Of a stretch of DNA of 8,206 nucleotides, positions 1 to 5,361 are shown piece by piece; position 1 is the first letter of the stretch; each line of letters begins with the position of its first letter. The translations under genes were made by a program, and so were the position numbers. Source of the stretch: Lysobacterales bacterium (GTDB lineage Bacteria; Pseudomonadota; Gammaproteobacteria; Xanthomonadales; SZUA-5); assembly GCA_024710675.1 (NCBI GenBank), contig JANJUH010000448.1, forward strand, positions 1-8,206, given 5' to 3'. The notes beneath the pieces are model-generated. The model was not told where the DNA came from. It made no database searches and was given only the letters and a program-made list of their open reading frames with translations.

Positions 1-724
1 GACCGGGGCGGCGGGAGCGGCCTTCCTGTACGAAACGACCACCGGCAGCGCCCCGGAGCTCAGCCTCGCGATCACGCCCTCCGAGGCACCCGAGTGCGTG
101 GATTTCCAGCCCGCCACGGTGCAGGTGAGCTGGCAATCCGATGGCAGCTCGTGCCGCGTCGTTGGCGTGGGCAACGTGTCGACCTGGCGCGCTGCGACCT
201 GCCCCCTGCCGGTGGCGCAGTGCCCGGATGACAGCAACTTCCGCGTGCTGCCGCCCTCGGGCTCCCTGACCATCGCGTTGAGCCCGGATCCCTTCTCCGC
301 GGACAAGGGTGAAGTGATCTCTATCGAATGCACAGATTCCCTCGGACGCCGCAGCCGCCTGAGCCGCCCACTGACCACGCGAATACCCGGCGGCGGCGAT
401 TGCCCCGCCGTGACGCACGGCCTGTCGGCAACGCTGCTGGGCGATCCGCAAGCGCTGGCCGATGGCACCTGGGCCATGCGCGCCACGCTGAGCAACCCGG
501 GCGGCCAGAACCTGGTCCCCATCGTCCGCAACCACGGCCAACACGGCACCGTGCACCTGGCGATCGAGGGCAACGAGCTGCAGATCCGCTACGCGCCTCG
601 GCCGGGCGCCAGCGGTGTACTCGCGGACTGGATCGAGGTCGCGGTCGGCGACGGCACGCGCGCCGTCGAGGCCGGCTACGGCATCGCGCTGCCGATCACG
701 ATTCACGAGAACGGCTTCGAGTGA
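1..724 (+). CDS. Exported protein with cadherin/Ig-like C-terminal repeat, ends in -ENGFE (5'-partial)
   Basis: The frame is open from the left edge (first full codon at base 2) to TGA at 722-724, giving 240 visible residues; the true start lies outside the window. A GTG at 98 is in frame but has no Shine-Dalgarno sequence, and the frame is coding-like before it, so it is probably internal. Six cysteines lie in the visible part (in contexts such as PEC, SSC, ATC, AQC, IEC and GDC), fitting a disulfide-bonded exported protein. Around bases 530-665 the pattern HGTVHL..GNELQIRYAPRPGASG...D.IEVAVGDG resembles the GTV-x-Y-P-x-x-G-x-S-G-x-D-x-V-x-D-G signature of bacterial cadherin/Ig-like (Big_9-type) beta-sandwich repeats. 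The last residues are HENGFE, a variant of the ADGFE tag in two other exported proteins here. The function is unknown: surface adhesion or a non-catalytic part of a larger secreted protein are both possible. Confidence 0.75.
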   Translation, partial: TGAAGAAFLYETTTGSAPELSLAITPSEAPECVDFQPATVQVSWQSDGSSCRVVGVGNVSTWRAATCPLPVAQCPDDSNFRVLPPSGSLTIALSPDPFSADKGEVISIECTDSLGRRSRLSRPLTTRIPGGGDCPAVTHGLSATLLGDPQALADGTWAMRATLSNPGGQNLVPIVRNHGQHGTVHLAIEGNELQIRYAPRPGASGVLADWIEVAVGDGTRAVEAGYGIALPITIHENGFE

Positions 725-801
725 TGGCCAGGGCGAACATGCAGGTCACTTCATTCATCGTCACCCTGCGTCTGGCCACGAAGGACTGTCCGGGCACCTG
801 G

Positions 802-828
802 GGTGGGGTTCGCGCAGCGAATCGCACC
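802..828 (+). repeat. REP-like hairpin, left half of a REPIN-like pair
   Basis: GGTG (802-805) pairs with CACC (825-828), and GGTTCGC (807-813) pairs with GCGAATC (817-823) including one G-T wobble. One G-G mismatch separates the two stems and the loop is GCA. This gives about 11 pairs around a 3-nt loop. The end GAATCGCACC matches the GGTGCG...CGCACC type of REP elements found scattered in proteobacterial genomes, which are mobilised by RAYT (TnpA-REP) transposases. The family name is from recall; genome copy number was not tested. Confidence 0.45.
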
Positions 829-852
829 ATCGGGGCCCCTCGCATCACCGCC

Positions 853-885
853 GGTGCGGTTCACTTCGTTCGCCGGCACCCTACC
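853..885 (-). repeat. REP-like hairpin with GTAG flank, right half of a REPIN-like pair
   Basis: GGTGC (853-857) pairs with GCACC (876-880). The stem continues as GG (858-859) with CC (873-874) across one bulged G, plus a T-G wobble, leaving an 11-nt loop. Read on the minus strand, GGTAG comes just before the hairpin, and a GTAG tetranucleotide next to the stem is a hallmark of REP sequences recognised by RAYT transposases. The loop reads GAACGAAGTGAACC on the minus strand, a form I recall as common in proteobacterial REPs. It faces the left hairpin, so the two together look like a REPIN. Confidence 0.5.
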
Positions 886-958
886 CAGCCGCATTTCGCC
901 CTCCGGCCATGACTTTAAGGCTTGGCGACGCACGGGCATTCGCCGCAGGCTGCCCGCC

Positions 959-2251
959 ATGGGCGACTTCCTGCAACGAGTGTTCAATGTCCGCCGCGAG
1001 GAATGGCTGCCGGTGCTCCTTGCGGCGCTGTTCTTCTTCTGTGTGCTGACGGCGCTGATGGTGATCCGGCCGGCGCGCGATGCGCTCGGCATGCAACGCG
1101 GCATCGAGGAGGTGCGCTGGCTGTTCATCGGCACGGCCGTGGTCACGCTGCTGGTCAATCCCGTCTTCGGCTGGCTGGTCGCGCGGCTGCCGCGCCTGCG
1201 CTTCGTCACCGCGACTTATGGTTTTTTCGCGCTCGGGCTGATCGGTTTCTACGGGCTGCTCACCGCCGCGCCGCAATCGGTGGGCGTCGTCAGCGGCCAG
1301 GTGTTCTATGTCTGGTTCAGCGTTTTCAACCTGTTCGCGACGATGCTGTTCTGGGCGCTCCTGGCCGATCGTTTTTCGCTAGCCCAGGCAAAGCGCTTCT
1401 TCCCGCTGATCGCGGTCGGCGGCACCTTGGGGGCGATCTGTGGACCGTGGTTGGCCGGGCAACTGGCGCAGCCGCTGGGCACCGCGATGCTGCTGCCGGT
1501 GTCGGCCGGGTTCCTGCTCGCGGCGGTCGCGGCGGCGGTCGCGCTGGTGCGGGTGCAACCCGAACGCGCCTGGCGTGACGATGACGAGGCCCCGGCCTTC
1601 GTCGACGAATCGACGCGCATCGGCGGCAAGGCCTGGGAGGGCCTGCGCGCGACTCTGCGCTCACCTTACCTGCTCGGCATTGCCGCCTACGTGCTGATCC
1701 TCGCGGTGATGGTGACCTTCCTCTATTTCACCCGGCTGCAGATGGTGGCGGCGCTGGGCGAGAACCTGGACCTGCGCACCACCTGGTTCGCGCACATCGA
1801 CATGGCCACCCAAATCGCCACGCTGGCGCTGCAGGCGGTGCTGGCGGGTCACCTGATGCACCGGCTCGGCGTCCCGGTGACACTGGCCCTGTTGCCGCTC
1901 ACCGTCGCGCTGGGCTTCATCGGCCTGGCGATGGTCGCCTCGATCGCGCTGCTGGTGATCTTCGAGGCGGTGTTTCGCGCCGTTCAACGCGCGCTGATGC
2001 GCCCGGCGCGCGAAACCCTGTACACCGTGGTGGATCGCGAGGAGAAGTACAAGGCCAAGGCCTTCATCGACACCGTAGGTTATCGCCTCGGCGATGTCGC
2101 CGGCGCCCAGGTTGAAGGCCTGCTGGGACGCCTCGGCATGGGCCTCGCTGCGCTCGCCAGCATTGCCGTCCCACTCGCCCTCGCCTGGGCCGCCCTCGGG
2201 ATCTGGCTGGGCCGGGCGCAGCAGCGGCTTGCCGCGTCAGCTCGGCGCTGA
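959..2251 (+). CDS. Polytopic membrane transporter, ATP/ADP (NTP/NDP) exchanger-like / MFS-like
   Basis: This is a 430-residue integral membrane protein with about 11-12 hydrophobic segments, the first at residues 17-36. It starts at ATG 959, preceded by a weak GCAGG (945-949). The longer GTG 803 frame would add a non-hydrophobic, arginine-rich stretch across the REP hairpins, so it is rejected. Family-like features are IRPARDALG after helix 1, KRFFPLIAVGGTLGAICGP at residues 145-163, a charged cytoplasmic loop at 200-225, and RPARETLYTVVDREEKYKAK at 348-367 followed by AFIDTVGYRLGD. These match proteobacterial proteins annotated as MFS transporters or Npt-like nucleotide exchangers (COG3202 relatives). 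Those free-living members have no proven substrate, so ATP/ADP exchange should not be assumed. It stands alone and converges on the kinase operon. Coding is clear; the substrate is unknown. Confidence 0.85.
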   Translation: MGDFLQRVFNVRREEWLPVLLAALFFFCVLTALMVIRPARDALGMQRGIEEVRWLFIGTAVVTLLVNPVFGWLVARLPRLRFVTATYGFFALGLIGFYGLLTAAPQSVGVVSGQVFYVWFSVFNLFATMLFWALLADRFSLAQAKRFFPLIAVGGTLGAICGPWLAGQLAQPLGTAMLLPVSAGFLLAAVAAAVALVRVQPERAWRDDDEAPAFVDESTRIGGKAWEGLRATLRSPYLLGIAAYVLILAVMVTFLYFTRLQMVAALGENLDLRTTWFAHIDMATQIATLALQAVLAGHLMHRLGVPVTLALLPLTVALGFIGLAMVASIALLVIFEAVFRAVQRALMRPARETLYTVVDREEKYKAKAFIDTVGYRLGDVAGAQVEGLLGRLGMGLAALASIAVPLALAWAALGIWLGRAQQRLAASARR

Positions 2252-2477
2252 ATTCAATGAACCAGCCTTCCGCCAGCGAGCGTCAAGCGGCTCCCGGTCT
2301 GGCGGTTCCTGCGGCTCCCGGTGCTTCCAGCCCAGCACCCCTTTCACCGCCGCGGCGCCTGCAGGGTGTGGCGAACGACGTCAATCGTGCCCACGTGCAC
2401 ACCGGACAGCCACGATCGCCACGCTCCGGTCGATGTAAGGGCTACCCGGCCTCCGGATGAACCGATCTGGCATGCCT

Positions 2478-2621
2478 CAGTGCTTCATCCCGTGGCTGAT
2501 CCGGGACACCCTGCGAGTCGAAGCCGGCGGCTTCTACCTCGACCGCGGCTGCTTCGCGCGCGTCGCGCCCAACGCCACCGGCGAGGGCGATCCGCGCTAC
2601 GGCCATGTGCAGTTCAGCTGG
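2478..2621 (+). pseudogene. Coding-like relic, unrecognised
   Basis: Over 48 codons in this frame, 44 end in G or C, which is as strong as in the real genes here. From about 2622 the bias collapses to about half. The reading includes GGFYLDRGCFARVAPNA and RYGHVQFSW, which look like protein but which I do not recognise. The frame is closed upstream by TAA at 2436-2438. No Shine-Dalgarno sequence precedes the ATGs at 2457 or 2472. Downstream the frame has no proper end and runs antisense into the kinase gene. The opposite-strand frame sharing the same third positions is broken by a stop at 2597-2599. The best reading is a fragment of a former gene; a short unannotated gene or chance composition are alternatives. 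Confidence 0.3.
2504..2594 (+). repeat. Diverged direct repeat, copy A
   Basis: Aligning 2504-2594 with 2672-2762 without gaps gives about 61 of 91 identical bases by hand count. Exact blocks include GGACACCCT, GAGTCGA and GCTTCGCG. The offset is 168 bp, exactly 56 codons, so both copies read in the same frame: copy A gives DTLRV...G....RGCFARVAPNA. A 10-base block, CGTGGCTGAT (2491-2500), also recurs just upstream of copy B with a 5-bp spacing change. Confidence 0.45.
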
Positions 2622-2639
2622 ACTTTCCGATCGGGCGTT

Positions 2640-2655
2640 CGAATCGACGGATTCG
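2640..2655. repeat. Short perfect inverted repeat
   Basis: CGAATC (2640-2645) and GATTCG (2650-2655) form a 6-bp stem around GACG, between the two copies of the diverged repeat. There is no following T-run, so it does not look like an intrinsic terminator. It could be a protein-binding site or chance. Confidence 0.3.
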
Positions 2656-2671
2656 TGGCTGATTCGATCGA

Positions 2672-2762
2672 GGACACCCTTGGAGTCGACATGGACGGCT
2701 CACGCTGCCATCCGGGTCGCTTCGCGTGCGCCGCACCGAAGGCCGCCCGCAACGGCGAGCAG
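2672..2762 (+). repeat. Diverged direct repeat, copy B
   Basis: This is the second copy of the 91-bp repeat, 168 bp after copy A and in the same frame. It reads DTLGV...G.....GRFACAAPKA, matching copy A at the D-T-L-x-V, F-A and A-P-x-A positions. It ends 5 bp before the kinase stop codon complement at 2768, so the repeat stops almost exactly where the kinase gene begins. Confidence 0.45.
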
Positions 2763-2767
2763 TCGCC
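2754..2767 (-). terminator. Small hairpin directly after the kinase stop (weak terminator candidate)
   Basis: On the minus strand the bases right after the kinase stop codon read GGCGA-CTGC-TCGCC, a perfect 5-bp stem with a 4-nt loop. No uridine tract follows, so intrinsic termination is doubtful; it may instead protect the mRNA 3' end. Confidence 0.25.
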
Positions 2768-4660
2768 TCACACCTCGTCGGCGTGCAAGGGAAAGCAGAA
2801 GCGCGCGGCGAAGCCGGACCCACCGGTGATCAGCTGCAACTGCCCACCGAGTCGACGCGCGCGCTGTTCGATGCTGGCGAGTCCGCGACCGCGCGCGGCC
2901 GTCGCGGGCAGCCCGCGACCATCATCGCGGTACTCGAAGAGCAACTGCTCGGGCTGGCCGACTGCAGGTGCCACCAGCCGCAGGCAGCGCAGCGTGATGC
3001 GCCGGGCCTGCGCATGCTTGATCGAGTTGGTGAACAGCTCCTGCAGCATGCGCAACACGTCCACACTGCGTTCGGGATGCAACACCGGCAGCGCCGGCAT
3101 CGACGTGAAGTCCCAGTCGAGCGAGATACCGAGCGCGGCAAGACGGCGCTGCAGACGCTCGCGGAAGCGCGCCAGCACATCGCTCAGACCCTCGCTATGG
3201 GTGTCGCTGGCATCGATCAGCAGGCGCAGGTCGTCGAGTGCGGCCTGCACCGCCTCGGCAATGCGGTCGCCACCCTGCCCGGCCTGCACCATCGACAGCG
3301 CCTGCACCAGATGCCCGCCGACGCCGTCGTGCATGTCGCGCATCAGCCGATCCCGTTCCTCGAAGCGCGCACGTTCGCGCTCGATGACCGCGATGTGCTG
3401 CCAGTTGCGCTCGATCTCGGCGGTCTTCGCCCGGACCTTGGCTTCGAGATCGGCATTGGTTTGCTCGGCAGCCGTCAGCGCGGCCGCATGGCGCCGCAGC
3501 AGCATCGCGCCGAAGACCGCAAAGACCCAGGGCGCCGCGAAGGGCAGGTAGCGCAGCGAGTCGGGCCCGCCGAGCCATCCGAGATCACGCAGCCAATCGC
3601 GGATTCCGATCACCAGCAGGGCCGAGGCGAGCGTCAGCAACCAGCGCGCCTCGGGCTGTCCGCTGCGCTGCGCCAGGTACAGCGTCTGCGCGATCAACGC
3701 CCCCACCACCAGCACCAGCGGCACGTAGAGCCCGTGGACGAAGGCATGGAACAACTCGGGACGATTGGCCAGCGAGGGCAGGTAGATCAGCAGCGTGGCC
3801 AGCGTCGTCGCCAGCGCGACCCGACGCTCGCGCCGGCGGCCCTCGATGGCCAGCAAGCGGTGCACGAAGACCATGCCGAGGACCACGAACCAGGCCAGCG
3901 CCACGGCAGCGAGCGGGCGCGAGAACTCGGGTGAATCGAAGACAGCGCTGCCGCGCAGGGTGAGCTGCGTGTGCAGGGCCCAGAGCAGCAGGGCGCCGGC
4001 AAACCAGCCGAAGGCCGGTTCCTGGCGCCGAACCAGGAAAACTCCGCCGAGGATCACCGCAAGGACCGCAATCACCTGCAATGCAATGCGCGGGAAGTCC
4101 TTCTCCACCCGGTTGCGTTGGGCCTTGTAGCGCGCGAGTTCAGCGGAATCACCCAGCCAGACCTCGGCCAGTCCGGCCTGCCAGGTCTGGCTGACCGAGA
4201 GAATCAGGATCTCGTTGCTGCCCTGGCGGAGCAGGCCGGGCGAAAGGTTGTAGCGCAGATCGTGGCGGTACTCCGGCAATCTCTTGCGCTCGACACCGGC
4301 ATCGGCCAGCAACTCGCCGTTGACCCAGACCTTGACCGCAGCGAAGGGTTTGCGGATCAGCAGGGCCCACAAGGCTGGTTCGTCGGCGGGCAGGTCGAAG
4401 CGCAGACGATAGTAGGCGCGTTGCCGCTTCTCGTTGGCGATCCACGGGGCATCGTCGGGCAAGGCAACCGGAATGAAGCTGGCGGCATCCGGCCCGCTGG
4501 CCAGTGCCACCGCGCGTTCGGCGCTGTCGATGCGCCATAGCCTCTCCGGCGGCTCGGTGCGGACCAGGATATCCAGGCCCGCGATCAGCAACAGAGCGAG
4601 CAAGACACCTTGCAGGATGGGACGCGCGGCCCCGGCGCGAGACCTTTGCTCAGCGCCCAT
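2768..4660 (-). CDS. 7TMR-DISM-type sensor histidine kinase (HisKA_3/NarL class)
   Basis: This 630-residue membrane sensor kinase autophosphorylates on His and passes the phosphate to a response regulator. In order it has an N-terminal membrane anchor (about 15-33) and a periplasmic domain (about 40-185) with a jelly-roll-like core containing YYRLRFDLP and VKVWVNGELLADAG. Seven predicted membrane helices follow (about 192-210, 215-232, 248-272, 281-297, 305-330, 338-353, 371-388), then a likely coiled coil (392-440). The H-box is RDMHDGVGGHL with phosphoacceptor His444. The ATPase has N-box ELFTNSIKHA (541-550), G1 DDGRG (579-583) and G2 GRGL (591-594) followed by a NarL-type IEQRARRLGG. One external domain plus seven helices plus kinase is the 7TMR-DISM layout. 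All catalytic motifs are intact. Its ATG lies inside the regulator gene (11-nt overlap) with no clear ribosome-binding site, suggesting translational coupling. The external fold resembles carbohydrate-binding jelly rolls, but the ligand is unknown. Confidence 0.9.
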   Translation of the reverse strand: MGAEQRSRAGAARPILQGVLLALLLIAGLDILVRTEPPERLWRIDSAERAVALASGPDAASFIPVALPDDAPWIANEKRQRAYYRLRFDLPADEPALWALLIRKPFAAVKVWVNGELLADAGVERKRLPEYRHDLRYNLSPGLLRQGSNEILILSVSQTWQAGLAEVWLGDSAELARYKAQRNRVEKDFPRIALQVIAVLAVILGGVFLVRRQEPAFGWFAGALLLWALHTQLTLRGSAVFDSPEFSRPLAAVALAWFVVLGMVFVHRLLAIEGRRRERRVALATTLATLLIYLPSLANRPELFHAFVHGLYVPLVLVVGALIAQTLYLAQRSGQPEARWLLTLASALLVIGIRDWLRDLGWLGGPDSLRYLPFAAPWVFAVFGAMLLRRHAAALTAAEQTNADLEAKVRAKTAEIERNWQHIAVIERERARFEERDRLMRDMHDGVGGHLVQALSMVQAGQGGDRIAEAVQAALDDLRLLIDASDTHSEGLSDVLARFRERLQRRLAALGISLDWDFTSMPALPVLHPERSVDVLRMLQELFTNSIKHAQARRITLRCLRLVAPAVGQPEQLLFEYRDDGRGLPATAARGRGLASIEQRARRLGGQLQLITGGSGFAARFCFPLHADEV

Positions 4661-5306
4661 GGCCCAGCAAGCCGAGGCGTCTGGCCTCGAACAGGGCCTC
4701 GGCGCGGGAGCGCACCTCGAGCTTTTCGTAGATGCGTCGGGTGTAGGAAGCCACCGTGTGCGCGCTGAGGCCGAGCAGGCGCGCCACCTCGGCGTGGTTG
4801 TAGCCCTTGGCCGCCAGTTCGAGCACCTCGACCTCGCGCGCGGTCAGCACCCCCTGCTCGGCCAGCGGCGGTGGCGCCTCGCGGCGCAGCAGGCGACTGA
4901 CCAGGTGACGGGCGATCGCGGGACTCATCGGCGCACCGCCGGCCCGCAGCTGTTCGATGGCATCGACCAGCCCGATCGCCGGCTCGTCCTTCAGCAGGTA
5001 GCCGCGGGCGCCCTGTTCGATGGCCCGGATCAGCTTCTGTTCGTCACCGAACACCGTCAGCACGAGGATGCCGATGGCGGGATCCAGCCGACGCGCCGCG
5101 GCGATCAGGTCGAGGCCGGAGCCATCGGGCAAGCCCAGATCGACAATCAAAAGCTGCGGGGGCTGCCGGTGCAGCTCGGCCAGACCCTGATCCAGGCGCT
5201 CGGCCTGCCAGAGCACCCGGTAACCCTCCACGGCCGCCAAGCGGGCCGCAACGGCGAGGCGTGTGGTGGGTTCGTCTTCGACCAGGGCGATCGCCAGCGG
5301 CTGCAT
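4650..5306 (-). CDS. NarL/FixJ-family response regulator (receiver + LuxR HTH)
   Basis: This 218-residue transcriptional regulator is the likely partner of the overlapping downstream kinase. The receiver domain (about 4-120) has the acidic pair Glu10-Asp11, phosphoacceptor Asp56 in LLIVDLGLPDGSG, Thr84 in LVLTVFGDE and Lys106 in LLKDE, so the phosphorylation site is complete. The C-terminal LuxR-type helix-turn-helix (about 152-210) shows LTAREVEVLELAAKGYNHAEV, with recognition-helix region LSAHTVASYTRRIYEKL. The start is ATG 5306 because GGAGG lies 4 nt upstream and the protein begins directly with the first receiver strand. A longer open frame to 5525 would run into the FG-GAP gene and adds only low-complexity residues. 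The gene follows the FG-GAP gene by 55 nt on the same strand. Target genes cannot be read from the sequence; the divergent lyase-like gene and its own operon are natural candidates. Confidence 0.92.
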   Translation of the reverse strand: MQPLAIALVEDEPTTRLAVAARLAAVEGYRVLWQAERLDQGLAELHRQPPQLLIVDLGLPDGSGLDLIAAARRLDPAIGILVLTVFGDEQKLIRAIEQGARGYLLKDEPAIGLVDAIEQLRAGGAPMSPAIARHLVSRLLRREAPPPLAEQGVLTAREVEVLELAAKGYNHAEVARLLGLSAHTVASYTRRIYEKLEVRSRAEALFEARRLGLLGHGR

Positions 5307-5310
5307 CGGT

Positions 5311-5315
5311 CCTCC
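5311..5315 (-). promoter_or_regulatory. Ribosome-binding site of the response regulator
   Basis: GGAGG on the minus strand lies 4 nt before ATG 5306. It decides the start of the regulator against the longer upstream open frame. Confidence 0.7.
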
Positions 5316-5361
5316 ACGAGAACCCCCATTTTGCGACGATCCCGCCATTGCCACCAAGCGC

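Larger units (their letters stand above)
725..958. other. Intergenic spacer with REPIN-like element
   Basis: This 234-bp spacer separates two genes on the same strand. An in-frame GTG at 803 could extend the downstream transporter by 52 residues. I reject that because the extension is not transporter-like and would translate the REP-like hairpins. The two hairpins (about 802-828 and 853-885) are the main content. Between them is the 8-bp palindrome GGGGCCCC (832-839). I see no convincing sigma-70 promoter; TTTAAG near 913-918 is the only AT-rich patch and lacks a good -35 partner. Confidence 0.5.
2252..2767. other. Convergent intergenic region (516 bp) with coding relic and diverged repeat
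   Basis: This region lies between the stops of two convergent genes. The first half (2252-2460) contains a 67-codon open frame starting at ATG 2257, but its third-position composition is mixed and it is proline/serine-rich, so I do not call a gene. A 7-bp inverted repeat, CCGCCAG (2270-2276) with CTGGCGG (2299-2305), could form a weak transcript end for the transporter, but no T-run follows. The second half holds a coding-like relic (2478-2621) and a diverged direct repeat (2504-2594 and 2672-2762). No clear intrinsic terminator was found. Confidence 0.5.

Noticed and set aside
803..958. N-terminal extension of the transporter to GTG 803
   Set aside because: No ribosome-binding site, Arg/Pro-rich non-membrane residues, and it would translate the REP-like hairpins; ATG 959 begins just before helix 1.
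2270..2305. Inverted repeat CCGCCAG/CTGGCGG as transporter terminator
   Set aside because: Only 7 bp with a 22-nt loop and no T-run.
2257..2460. A 67-codon open frame just after the transporter stop
   Set aside because: Mixed third-position composition, Pro/Ser/Ala-rich, no Shine-Dalgarno sequence and no recognised family.
2726..3934. A 402-codon plus-strand open frame antisense to the kinase
   Set aside because: Low-complexity Arg/Gln/His composition; the minus strand encodes complete kinase motifs over the same bases.
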